Shown: piece after piece, positions 22,321 through 34,009 of the stretch
Position numbering within the stretch: the stretch's first letter is position 1
How the letters are laid out: the number at the start of each line of letters is the position of its first letter
NCBI GenBank assembly: GCA_030762935.1
Contig: CM060886.1
Span: 31,474,509-31,538,508, forward strand
Length of the DNA: 64,000 bases
Direction: 5' to 3'
Origin: Hymenopus coronatus
Lineage: Eukaryota > Arthropoda > Insecta > Mantodea > Hymenopodidae
Program-made: the position numbers and the translations under genes
Notes under the pieces: generated by a model
The model's database searches: none
Seen by the model: only the letters and a program-made list of their open reading frames with translations
What the model was told of the DNA's origin: nothing

Positions 22321-22745
22321 ATTATGCTAGTTTTATTGCAATAGTAATAAAAAATTTCAAATGTGTGTCTAAAATTTTGACAATTATATGTGAATTCAAT
22401 GTAGTGGTAAATACATTATTTAATTGATTTTTGGTACTAAAGTAAAATTATCTGATCCTGGTCCATCTTCAAAATCTGAATGACTGGATATTGCTATCCT
22501 ATTCTTGATGATATGTATGTATTTGTGACATTAACAACTTTCAATGTCCTCGTATTGTTGCTGATGGTACAGTTTGCCTTCCAGAAACTTTTTTTACATG
22601 TTGGTATATCCATTCAAACAATGATGTATTTAAAGACACTTAAGGCCTGTGCTTCAATTCCCAGATAAAAGCAACAGTTAAAAATTATTCAATAATTTAT
22701 AAACTTATCTGAAAGTGCATACCACATATTCTATATAATCATAAT

Positions 22746-22746
22746 C

Positions 22747-22802
<56 letters not shown>
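22746..22802. repeat. (AAT)n microsatellite at a LINE 3' end
   Basis: About 19 AAT units directly adjoin the LINE at 22803-24120. On the minus strand the LINE ends GCAATAAAG followed by (ATT)n, so the microsatellite is most likely the element's 3' tail. Confidence 0.9.
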
Positions 22803-24120
22803 CTTTATTGCTTATAGATTTGTTTTTACAAGTGGTTACATTTTATTCATGGAATACAAACATTTCTTAATTAGGTATGTTTTAAGTTCCCTCTTAAAGA
22901 TTTTGCCATTTAAAAGTTTTATATTTGTTGCAATTTATTAAACAGTATAGTTCCCATGATATATATATATATTTTTCTGTAGCTTCCATACTTGTTCCAA
23001 TTCTATAACAATCACCCTTATTTCTGATATTATAGTTATGTAAGTAGCTGTTTGTTATTAAATCTTTTTTCCTTACAAATTATATCGCCTTATGTGTATA
23101 ATGAATAGAGCTTAAGTACATGATTATTTATGAAAACATTTCTACATCATTCTGTGGGTAGCATATTATTTATAACCCTAATACATTTGTTTTGTAGAAT
23201 GAATAGTCTATCCGTTTACACCTTTGATGGTGATCCCCATATCTCAATACCATATGATAAATTTGAATAAATAGTACCAGTATATCAACCAAAGAATATG
23301 CATGTTAGTAAATGATTTAAAATGCCTTATAAGATATATTAAGTTACTAATTTGGTTACATAGATAATTAATATGTTCCCCCCAAGTTAAGTTTTCGTCC
23401 ACTATTATGCCTAAGAATTTATGTACATTTACTAATTCTTCATCATTAATAATTAGGCTCATTTCATCTTCTATTTCCCTAATGCATGATTCCAAAATCA
23501 TATAGTTTGTCTTATTCTTGTTACAGAGAAGATTATTGGATTCAAAGTATTTTAGACGGTATAGTATGTAACTTAGAGTATTTAACATGTTTTCCTTTAG
23601 TGAAATATAATTAGCACTCCAACAGCTTGCGGTTGCATTATCAACAAATGAAAGAATACTGGAAATTGTTGGTACAGTAACATGATTAACATAAAGAATA
23701 AATAACAGGGGACCGACGACAGATCCTTGGGGAACCCCATATTCTATTACATCATAGTCCGACTGTATTGTATTTATTAATTTGTCTGTCTTATGTATAA
23801 TTTGTACTGCTTGTTTCCTTTCTCTTAAATATAATTCTATGAGATTAATAGCATGTCCCCTTATACCATATTATTCAAGCTTATTTATTAATATTTTGTG
23901 CTTTACAGAATCAAAAGTCAAGAAAGATAGTGCCAACTTTCTCATCCTTATCTATTTTACCATGAACTTCGTGTATGAAATCAGCAAATGCTGTTTTGGT
24001 CGAGAGCGCTTTCCTAAATCCGTGTTGAAAAATCACCAATTACCTTGTTTAAATTTAGAAAATGTATTAATCAGTTAAGAATAATATTTTCAAATAGTTT
24101 AGCAAGTTGATATTCATGTA
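22803..24120 (-). pseudogene. CR1/Jockey-like LINE reverse transcriptase remnant
   Basis: Minus-strand blocks: FRKALSTKTAFADFIHEVHGK near 24020-23960, EYGVPQGSVVGPLLFILYVN near 23750-23690 in another frame, and an open frame 23588-23244 with NKTNYMILESC and VHKFLGIIVDENLTWGEHI. These are RT palm and thumb motifs of non-LTR elements. The 3' end has AATAAAG followed by ATT repeats. Stops and frameshifts are frequent and the 5' endonuclease part is missing. Confidence 0.75.
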
Positions 24121-24199
24121 GTGGTCAGATTTTTTAATCAAAATATCTATGTATTACATTAACTTGACTTTCTTCATTAAATTATTCTTAAAAAAAAGC

Positions 24200-25235
24200 G
24201 TATTCATTTATTTACTTCATGTTAATTGAGATTGCAGATATCCTTTCATTTTATATTTCCTTGTAAATGCAATGTGAATCGGGAATTATATTAGGTTTAA
24301 ATGACAGTTAAGTATTTAGAGAGCTGGTTGCTTTGTTAAGGTTTTGAAATGCCATTCTCTTTGCTTGCCTGGGAGAAAGAAAAAAAATCTCCATTCTCAT
24401 CTCTACATCTCTGCACAAAATTGTTAGAAAGCTTCCGTTTCTATTTACTTCATGTTAATCAAGAAAAAATTAGCAGAAATAGTATTATTACTTGCTTCCT
24501 TGTAAGTAGATGTGATATAAGGGAGTACCATAGATTAAAGTGATAGTCAAAAGCTGATTACTATGTGACTGAAGTTCCTTTGTTTGTATGGACAGGAGTT
24601 GACAAATTCCTGTATGAGAAAAGTAAGTTTTTTAAAGGTGAAAGGTGAAACCAAAAACAGGGAATATCTCAAAAATGATTAACTCCGAAAAAAATGTATA
24701 TAACATAAATTGTGTGTCTTAACATGCTCTGCGTTATTTGTATGACAAGTTTTTGTTCATCTCTTACGGTTTAGCAGTGATGTAAAATTCCGTAAAATTC
24801 ATCCAGAATAAAGTAGTCTTGAGAGGCTGTTCCCAGAAAATTCAAAATATACATTGTATTTGTCAGGTAAATATCTTTAATATATAATATTTTAATCAAA
24901 ATCTTTAGAGCCATTTTGGAGAAAATCAAAATTTTCAAAAAAATTTCCATGTAAAGGGTAGTTTGGGGTGGGGGGATTTTTCTCAAAATCTTTGTGTCGC
25001 ATCCCTGTAAGATACTAAACTTAAAGACCAAGTTTGGTATTTTACCGACTTTTTGTTTTTGAGTTATCGTGTTCACACACGCACGCACACACACACAGAA
25101 ACATTTTTGGATACAGGGGACCCTAAAACATGTATTTCCGGTGAAATCTCAGTATCAAATTTTTGGGTTGAGTGCAATACCTTCTCTATACATTATGTAC
25201 ATAGTTTGCGTAGAGAAAGTAATAAATAACTTCCC
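24200..25235 (-). repeat. R1kb repeat, - orientation (two fused parts)
   Basis: A truncated piece (about 24200-24400) is followed by a nearly complete unit from CATCTCTACATCTCTGCAC to GCGTAGAGAAAGTAATAA. It has the same landmarks as the copy at 21425-22320, reverse complemented. Confidence 0.75.
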
Positions 25236-25640
25236 ATTTGAGAAAAGTTTAAATATGGCAAAATGGTTTACTCCACAAAAAATTGCATTTGAACTAAATT
25301 ATGTGTTTTAATGAGATCTATATGTTTTGTGTAATAAGTTTTTGTCTATCTCTTTTAGTTCATCAGTTATGCACAAGTCATCCAGAATGAAGAGGGCTTT
25401 AGAGACTATTCCCAGAAAATTTAAGATAGATATAAGACTTAAACATATGTTATTTTAAGATCAAAATTGTTTGTCATTTTTGAGAAAATCAAAGTTAAAA
25501 AAAAAAACCACACACACACATATACAAAAAACCTTTTTATAAATATATTTGTGGTGAAATCTTGACAAATTTTTGGGTGGAATATGATGCTTTTTCTACC
25601 TACTATGGACATAATATGCAGTAGAGAGTAAGAAAATTGA
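25236..25640 (-). repeat. R1kb repeat, truncated unit joined head-to-tail
   Basis: This unit follows the previous one without a gap (ATAACTTCCCATTTGAGAAAAG) and ends at GCAGTAGAGAGTAAG. It lacks the outer third of the unit. CA repeats lie at 25500-25530. Confidence 0.7.
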
Positions 25641-26097
25641 GCAGGCGTAATGGGCAATCCACCAAATAAAATATTAAAGAAAAGAAAATGGCTGATTACA
25701 CCAGCCGGCGAAGATTTTGCGGCGTGATATATTTTACATCAAAATGGTCCATTCGGATGCTCTGATTTCAAAAATAATAATAGTTTTTGCATACCACTTA
25801 AAGATTTTGAACAGTCCCGATTCAACACAAAATTGAAATTCAGTATGCTATATTAATATCACTGCATATTCGACTTACAGCATGGTTGATTCAAACATGC
25901 TAAATCATATGTCGTCATATTGTATCAATGCCTATCTCTGTTTACGGGTAATGTTGTAATGTTGAACCAAACTCATAAACATTTATTGTGTAATACATAA
26001 ATAGGAACCTATCTTGGAATCTGCAGTGCAGTTTTAAACTTCTTCTCAACTAGTCTCTTTAGAAGCCATATTGTGTTGGAAATTTAAATGTGAAAAA

Positions 26098-27720
26098 ATG
26101 GCAAGCTCAAGTGTTATATCTAGAAGGAACTGTGTGAAGAATCTTAAGAATTTCTGTTATGTCTGTGGTTGTTATGTGATAAAGCAACAGAAAAGAAACA
26201 TTATTACATTTATCAAGTTTATATTTTGCCTATTTTAAAATTAAATTAGGAGACCAAAACAAAAATTTTGCTCCTCATATTGCATGTAAAACTTGTGAAG
26301 AAAATCTAAGACAAGGAATTCATTTGTACCCTTTGGTGTTCCTATGGTATGGCGTGAACAACAAAATCATTTTAATGACTGTTATTTTTGTTTGTGCAAC
26401 ATTTCTGGATTCAGTAGAAAAAACAAGACTGGACATTATGTATCCAAACTTGCCATCAGCAATTAGGCCTGTGCCTCATGGACATGATGTTCCTGTTCCA
26501 TCTCCACCTGGTAATACTGTAGGTGTTACTTCTAATATAGAAGATTAAATAAATTGGTCCCCAGACTTAGAAGATAACAATCCAAATCCAATCAGCAATT
26601 AAATGATTTGGGTCTTACCAAAGAAAAAAGTAAACTTTTAGGTTCAAGGTTGAAAGAAGACAATCTTTTAGCTCCTGGAATAACTTTCTACTGGTACATA
26701 TATTGAGAAGAAGAGTTCAATAAATATTTTGTGAAAGAAGGAGAACTAGTGTATTGTTGTGATATCCATAACCTGATAAGCCGTCTTGGAACAGCTTACG
26801 AAGCAGCAGATTGGTGTCTGTTTATTGACTCAATTAAGAGAACTCTGAAAGGTGTTCTGCTGCATAATAGCAATATGTTTGCTTCAGTTCCAATAGCACA
26901 CTCTACATCCCATAAAGAAATGTACCAAAATTTGTAAACTGTCTTGGAAAAAGTTAAATATAATTAGCACAATTAGTACATGTGCGGTATTTTATTGGGC
27001 CAACAAGTAGGATATACAAAGTTTACATATTTTTTGTGTGAATGGAATTCCAGAGCCAGAGAAAGACACTGAGGTGAAACTAATTGGTCAAAAAGAAAAG
27101 ATTTAGCACCAGGGACAAAAAATGTAATAAGTTGCCCACTAATTGACTCAGAAGGTTTTGCTACCCCTGTTGCATATCAAATTAGGGATAATGAAGCAAT
27201 TTTCAACATTTTGGACAAAGATGGTTCTTGTTTCTAATATTTTATTCAGAAATTTCCGATGTTTTCTGAATCAAAAATGAAAGAAGGCATTATTAATGGC
27301 CCACAGATTTGAACTCATGAAGGATGTTCATGTTAGAAATACTATTACAGACAGAGAGATTCAAGCTTGGGACACATCCAGTCAAGTAATAAACAAGCTT
27401 TTGGGTAATGTTAAAGATGACCAATATGAACACATTGTTAAAATGATGCTGGAAAAGTTAAAGGCACTCGGATGCAATATGAGCTTAAAATTGCATTTTC
27501 TGCATTTGCATCTTGAATTTTTTCCTGAAAACTTGGGTGCACAAGTGAAGATCACGGCGAGAGATTCCACCAAGACATAAAGGAGATGGAAACTAGATAC
27601 CAGGGTCTATGGGATGTCTCCATCATGGCGGACTATTATTGTTATTTAATTAAAAACAACCCTCGTCAGGACCAAAACACAAGTCAACACAGCGTTCATT
27701 TTCAGCAAAGCAATAACATC
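26098..27720 (+). pseudogene. decayed copy of a multicopy cysteine-rich invertebrate ORF family
   Basis: The reading starts with MASSSVISRRN and a zinc-finger-like FCYVCGCYV (about 26098-26180). After frameshifts come FGVPMVWRE and HFNDCYFCL (about 26330-26400), YPNLPSAIRPVPHGHDVPVP (26440-26500), LGLTKEKSKLLGSRLKEDNLL (about 26610-26670), CDIHNLISRLG and WCLFIDSIKRTLKGVLLHNS (26750-26880), then KALGCNMSLKLHFLHLHLEF (about 27460-27520) and DVSIMADYY near 27615. I recall the same block order in uncharacterised, often repeated proteins of insects and other invertebrates. Function unknown. At least five frameshifts or stops make it a pseudogene. Confidence 0.65.
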
Positions 27721-29016
27721 ATAAGGTATGTTGCATCTGTAGAATTTAGTGCATAATCGCCTGATTGTTTCTTTTTTGAATGATTTCGTGCATTTTAAAT
27801 TGTACTGAAAAACTAAAAACAAACTCTAATATTACATATTTCCTTTCTGAATGGCAAAAATAAAAAGAAGAACAACAACAACAATAAGTGGTACAAGAAA
27901 ATGGAAAGTAGATTTGAATTCAGCATAGCAAAATTAGGTTTAGAGAGCTGTTTAACCCTGTGCCACAGAAAAAAAGTTTAAATTCTCAGGCTGGTGTTAT
28001 TTGATTTAGCAGTATGCATAAGTACTTCCAAAAAGGCTTTAATGGACGTTTTATCTTTCAAGAAAGTAAATGCACACTTTTGCAGATTGGTACACATCAG
28101 TATTGTTCAGGCATGCTTCTAGGGAAAGCATGAAAGTAAATCAGTCATGGAATAGTCATTGTTTGAAGTTCTTCATTTTGATGATTTTGCCAATTATATT
28201 GAACTATGTATTAAATTTTGCAAAACTATTTAAAATGGACTTGTATGTGGCTTAACTACTGGCTACATAGCCTTTGTTTATAGACACAGCAATTCTAAAT
28301 CTGTCATTTTGAAAATATTTGGTTTACATAAATTCCCTTCTCTGACTATATTTTTTTTTTCATTTTGAAGGATATTCTGAGAGAAAAAAATAATTTCAAG
28401 GTATAGTTTTGCTTTCATAGAAATAAAACTTGAAGTGTTAGGGTCCCTTTAGACCCTGCATATTTATTGTATTATACTATTCTGTGATGAAATTTGAATT
28501 GTAATATTATTAAACAATCAAAATTATAACTATGATTTCAATTCATACATATGTTAAAGTGTACCTGCAAGAAACTAAAAACATTATGATTTGTACTATT
28601 CACATGACTTTATCTTCTATCTAGGTCGGCTAATTGAGATAAATTTTAGCAGAAGTGTTCTTATTGCTTAGTTCCTTGTAAGGAGAAGGGAATATATTAG
28701 GCCAAAGCATTGATCAAATTGCATGCAAGCTGGTCACTATGTGTTACAATAGAAATTCCTTTCTCTTTGCATGACTAAGATGAAAAAAGTGAGTAACAAC
28801 TTCCCATCTGTGAAAAATCTAGGTATTAGAAAATTTAAAACTAGTAGGAAGGAATATTTCAGAAATGGTTATCTTTACAAAAAAATAGTATTGAAATAAA
28901 TTGTGTGCTTTAATGAGATCTACAGTTTTTACATGGTTTTAAGTTTTTGTCTGTGTCTTATGGTTTACCACTTACCCAAAAGTCAATTAGCATGAAGAAG
29001 CCCTCAGAGGCTATTC

Positions 29017-29198
29017 TGGCCCAAGTGACTGTATGTGAGATTTGTGGTGGACAAAGCGGCGCAGGGGTGGCTTTTCTCTGGTTTCCCCTGCCATCGCATC
29101 CTACCGGTGCTCCATCTTCATTTCATGTATCACCAGTGTCATTGCCTGCGGTACTACAAGTAGTAAAAGTGGGCATTAAACACCAAAAAAATAAAAAG
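29017..29198 (+). mobile_element. SINE, family C, inserted in R1kb
   Basis: The insert lies between GAGGCTATTC (29007-29016) and GAGGCTATTT (29199-29208), a target duplication with one mismatch. It carries TGGTGGACAAAGCGGC, CCAGTGTCATTGCCTGC, AGTAAAAGTGGGCATTAAAC and an A-rich tail. The tRNA-like head is truncated. Confidence 0.85.
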
Positions 29199-29459
29199 GA
29201 GGCTATTTCCAGAAAAATCAAGGCACACATTTCATTTATCATGAAACTATATTGAATATATGCTATTTTAATCAAAATCGTTAAGAGCCATTGTTGACAA
29301 AATTAAATTCTTTGAAAAATATCCTATGTTAATGGAGGAATTTTCCTAAAAATCACATTCTTGGAAGATGCTGAAGTAAAATGTTACACACACACACACA
29401 AACACACATGTGCATGCATGCACATGCACACATGAAAGAGAGGAATACAATATCTTCTG

Positions 29460-29670
29460 GTTTGTGCTGATCTTCTGATCCCAAGGTTGTGGGTTCAAAC
29501 CCAGCCCAGATTGATGGTTTTTAAGTGTGCTTAAAAGAGATAGCCCCATGTCAGTTGATTTACTGGCATGTAAAAGAATTCCTGTGTGGCAAAATTCTGT
29601 CACACTGATAGCTCTGCTATGATGCAGGTAAATGACAGTGTTGTTAACAAATAAATAATTTCATTTTTAG
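29460..29670 (+). mobile_element. SINE, family B, 5'-truncated, inserted in R1kb
   Basis: The insert lies between AATATCTTCTG (29449-29459) and AATACCTTCTG (29671-29681). It keeps box B (GGGTTCAAACCC near 29490-29502) and the 3' end AATAAATAATTTCATTTTTAG. Box A is lost. Confidence 0.85.
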
Positions 29671-29979
29671 AATACCTTCTGTACCTAGTATGCACATTGC
29701 ACATATATGGTAAAGAAAGTAAAAACTGAATCTTTTTTAATCCCACAAAAAATACAGTATAGTGGGGTTAAGTGGATATCAAATAAAACAGCACCCAAAC
29801 TAACTACAATCAAATGAAGTTGTCACTCTGGGATCAGACTGCAACTAGCAAGTCAGCTAAATGGTTAAAACCATTGTTGCCAATTTGTAGGTATTTGAAA
29901 ACCCATGATTCTATTCCAGAATTTCATGTTTTGTGTTTTAATTTTGGCTACCTGCATACTTCAGAATGAAAAGTTGGTT

Positions 29980-30275
29980 AAGTACCAAAAGTTCAGTATC
30001 CATCAGGAAGTCACAAAGATTTTCAGAAAAGTCTGCCAACCCTAAACTACCTTTATATGGAACATTTTTCAAAATTTTTAATTTTCTCAAAATGGCTCTT
30101 AACGATTTTTATTAAAATGCCATAGATTAAAGAAACATATATAAACAAATGAAATGTACTCTATATATCTTGAATTTTCTTCAAATTTTTAACACACTGG
30201 ATGACTTTTTTATAAATATACCAGATAGATAAAATCTTAGAACACAAACTTGTTAAAATATCCAATTTATGTCTC
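29980..30275 (+). repeat. R1kb fragment, + orientation
   Basis: It contains AAGATTTTCAGAAAAGTC, CTACCTTTATATGGAAC, AATGGCTCTTAACGATTTTT and TTAAAATATCCAATTTATG, the middle third of the repeat. A CT run follows. Confidence 0.7.
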
Positions 30276-30893
30276 TCTCTCTCTCTTTCTCTTTTTTTTT
30301 TTTTTTTGTTTAGAACATAGTTTGTTGCAGAACATTAATTTGGTTACAACTGCTTACTTTATTTGTAGATATGAATGCCCTTATGCAGAATTGACTTTGT
30401 TTGTTGATCACAGTTGGCAGTCTGTGAAAGTCTTTTATTATCATTCTAGTGGAATGTTCATGTATAGTGTTGGTTTATATAAAATAAGTGAATGTTGTTC
30501 CTTACAAAGTATACAGATTCTAGTATACACAGACTTTGTAGAAGTATGATGGAAGTTCGGTTGATATATGTTGTCCTATCAGGTCTAGCATTAGCCTAAT
30601 TATTTTCATCTGCATTATGAATAGAGCAGTTATTTAATTGTCAGATTCGTAGATAAATCTACCATAAGCAAGAGCAGATAGTACATAGGGAAAGTATATC
30701 AATTTTAGTACTTTAGGGTACAGATGCTTTTTAAAACAGATTGACATAATATCCTTGCATGTGACATTTTTAATATTAATTTTCCAATTTAAGAGTTTAT
30801 AAAATGTGATTTACAAAGGTGTGCTCTGTCATAGTGTATGATTTCAATATTACATGCAATTTTTGCTTTGTTATAAACAAATTTCTGCTTGAC

Positions 30894-30936
30894 AAGTTTT
30901 ATTATTGTTATCAGGGTGATAACAATAATAAAACTT
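30894..30936. repeat. 20-bp perfect inverted repeat, 3-nt loop
   Basis: AAGTTTTATTATTGTTATCA at 30894-30913 is the exact reverse complement of 30917-30936; the loop is GGG. It lies in the Trip13 intron 490 bases before the next exon. It could be a small fold-back or a hairpin in the pre-mRNA; no terminator role is expected in this context. Confidence 0.85.
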
Positions 30937-31428
30937 TACTTTACTTTTCTTGTTGATTTAAGAATTCATAAAGTTGTATTTGTTTGAATCGTACAATCTT
31001 TATGCTTTTAACTTGGTTCTGCCCTTTAACGGTGGCAAAACTGTGCAGCTCCAATGTTGGTCAGAATCGACCATCATCAAATTCTGTGCCTTCCATAATA
31101 CATTAATTTCTAATTCATCTCCAAACTTATGTAACAGAAACATTTTACATAATGTATTTCTTTAGTTTATTATCCAGTGTGCTACTGACATCTGACATTT
31201 TGAAGCTACTAAAGCTTGAACCATTTAATATTCTTATTTTCACCACCATAAAATAACATACAATCATGTAATAATAATATTTCTCTCAGCCCCATTTATT
31301 TTTAATGCTGAATAACTAACATTACATCTATTAAATTAATTATGATTACTTTTAATTTTATATTAAATGCATGTTTGTAATATTTTTGTTGTTTCTATGC
31401 AACATAAATGTTTTAATCTGATTTGTAG

Positions 31429-31656
31429 TTGCTGAGGTTCGTGGAAACCACTCTCAAGTTCTCAGATCATCAAGTTGATAAGAATATAATTAGCTGGAAC
31501 AGAGTGGTTCTTCTGCATGGGCCACCAGGCACTGGTAAAACTTCTCTGTGTAAAGCACTTGCTCAGAAAATAACTATCCGTCTGAATCATCGGTACACAC
31601 ACGGAGAACTTATTGAGATTAATAGTCACAGCCTCTTTTCTAAATGGTTTTCAGAG
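31429..31656 (+). CDS. Trip13: Trip13/Pch2 exon (AAA+ core, Walker A)
   Basis: The acceptor is ATTTGTAG and the donor GTAAGA; 76 codons, phase 0 at both ends. It encodes [40 protein letters not shown] with the Walker A loop GPPGTGKT that binds ATP, and [20 protein letters not shown] followed by FSKWFSE. The last part matches the pore-loop region of animal TRIP13 nearly residue for residue. All key residues are intact. Confidence 0.97.
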
Positions 31657-32399
31657 GTAAGAGCAAACAATGTATCGTGGAAAAATAGCACACAAAATAA
31701 AAATAGTGGTTGGGTTGTATCAAAGGTAACCTAAGATTTTACAAATAAGAGATTTTTGTAGCATGTGTCTTCATTTCAGCCCTTCCTAGGTTTAATTTTT
31801 ATCACTTTATATGCAAAAAAATGTGAGATTTTGTGTTATATATGTTATCATTAGTTTGATAAATGTATTAATGTGTATAATAGTTTACTACATAATATAT
31901 GTATTTATCCAAATACATAACACTGTTTTTTTTTCAAAAATATTCATCTTGTTTTGCATTTGCAATATTCTTTCAAATAGCATGCAGGAAAAAGTAAGTT
32001 TCAAACTTGGTGGGTACGGCAGTGGCAAGGCATGGGGGTTAATGGTAAAGATTACAGCCAGGGTCAACGTATATGTGGCAGATTCATGTGTTGCATTCAC
32101 ACCATAGAGTTAGCTGTTAAGAGACCCATAGAGATTATAAGCATTCTCTTTGAGAAAAAAACTTTCTCTCCAAGACTAAAATAAAACTAGAGGATCTCGT
32201 TTTACATCAGTGATTGCACCTAGTTTTGTATTAAATACATTAGAAGCCTTGGTCAAACAGAAAAAGTGAGGTTTAGCTGTGCATTTCCTTCTACCTCCCA
32301 ATTGCACACAACCGGAAAAGTTCTCCCAACGTTTATATGAATTTTCACACAAATTGAATTAAATGAAACTTTTTACAATGATGTGGTATATTAGGTTTG

Positions 32400-32870
32400 C
32401 TGTCTAAATAGAAAATCTTATCCATTACGGTCATTGCAGCTGTGCTGTTGTTAATATCACTGTCGTGCCACTTTCTCCTCTACACACATGCTCTGAACAT
32501 TTCTGTTCTCTCCTCTCACACTCTGAACTTTTTACAGTATATATTAGATAAATTGTCTAACTAGAAAATCTTATCCATAATAATTGTGATTGCAGCTGTG
32601 CTGAGAATTGCCACTGTTAGAGTCACTTTCTCCCACCACACACATATCAGAACATTTACATTCTCGCTCTCCTCTTTGCACTGCCCTCTCACCATTCACT
32701 CCATCAATCTCTCCCTCTCCTCTCTCTATGTGTGAATTTTGGTGAAAATTCAAATTGCGTATAAAATTTAAATGATGTCTTGTATTAGAAATGTTGTGTA
32801 AATAGAACATTTTATTAATTATCGTTGTTATGTCTGCACTGGTAGGTTTCTGTTCCCCTCTTACCCTCAA
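32400..32870. repeat. diverged tandem repeat, about 155-bp units
   Basis: TAGAAAATCTTATCCAT, CAGCTGTGCTG and CACTTTCTCC occur in the same order near 32408 and 32562, followed in each by an ACACACAT and a CT-rich stretch. A third, more diverged unit (TAAATAGAACATTTTATTAA) starts near 32799. The units have lost their uniformity, so the duplication is old. Confidence 0.6.
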
Positions 32871-34009
32871 TGTGAATTTCCACGCTGATTTCAGTTATGT
32901 AAAATAAAATTCAAAAAGGGCTTAATTAGCTTAAGTGTTCCTTAATTTGTTCAAAATAATATATGTCCTTTTATATAGATGATACGCTAAATTAAGTTCT
33001 GAAAAAAGGGTCCTGCATTTCAAATCATCTTGTGTTGGATAAATAATGGTTGTTTCACCAACTAGTAATTCTTCCTGTTATTTTGTTTTATGTAAAACCT
33101 GGTATGTGTCTTTATATTTGGATTTTATATAAAAGCAAGTTTCACAACAAGGTTGTAAATACTGGTGAGGAAATCCTGGCATTGGTTTAAGGGTGTTACA
33201 GGCACCAGCACTGGGGATGTATTGAACATTTCTGCCTTCCCCAAATTAGGTTATAGATTTTTCTTTGTTTTAAATATCTTTGTAACGTTTATAAGGTGAG
33301 CAACATGAATGCTTTCATTACAGTGTCCATCTGGGAATCCTTGCTAGCAGTAAGACATGTGGAGAGGAACAGAAAGATTACAAAGAGTTTAAATAATACC
33401 TACAAGGAAGGTGTTGGTCCAAGGTGCTCAGCCACTGGTTGTTTCTATATGTGGACTGCTCCGATGGAGCCATTCAATTTCACTACTGCATATCACATAT
33501 GAAAATAATATACTCAGTCCTGTTTGATCTTGCCTGTTATATGGATTGATTTTAAATGAAATCAATTATTAAATTTTAGTGTATTTAAAGAACAATATTC
33601 CATTATTAGAGTGATTCAGAGCAGAAAACCAATACTTCTCCTTATACTGCAGTCTAAGTTGGCAGTGTTTATTTGCACATCCGTATACAAACCTGTAACA
33701 ACTGTGATTCAGACAGATATAATATGTTGTGTAACGATCAGTGTACCAAGTATATACATATGTGTTTAGTAAAATACTTAAATTAACCAGTGACATGAGT
33801 AGTGTAATGGTGTGTTCCTGGTGGGGATTGTTAAATAACTGTTAGTGTATAAAATTAATTAGTTAAAAAACCAAAATGAACAGTGCAAATAGCGGGCAAC
33901 ATTTTCATCATTGGCTGGCGTCCAACTCTCAAGAGAATAAGAGAACTAACACTGAAGGAAGACAGGCTTTTTGCTTTAGCATTCAACTGAAAAGGCATAT
34001 ACATATATA

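Larger units (their letters stand above)
28588..29715 (-). repeat. R1kb repeat carrying two SINE insertions
   Basis: The repeat is recognisable at 28588-29016, 29199-29459 and 29682-29715 (TGTACCTAGTATGCAC, ending GTAAAGAAAGTAA). It is interrupted by SINE-C at 29017-29198 and SINE-B at 29460-29670, each bordered by a short duplication of repeat sequence. Confidence 0.8.
21395..31428 (+). other. Trip13: Trip13 intron (10 kb) filled with repeats
   Basis: The intron runs from GTAAGT to TTTGTAG. It holds R1kb repeats, a CR1/Jockey-like LINE, a decayed multicopy gene and SINEs, listed separately. The stretches 22320-22740, 25660-26090, 27720-28585 and 30290-31428 show no recognisable gene; the last contains a short palindrome at 30894-30936. 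Confidence 0.8.

Noticed and set aside
31811..32107. 98-codon open frame just after the Walker A exon
   Set aside because: It lies in the intron, is AT-rich with repetitive hydrophobic residues, and resembles nothing in TRIP13.
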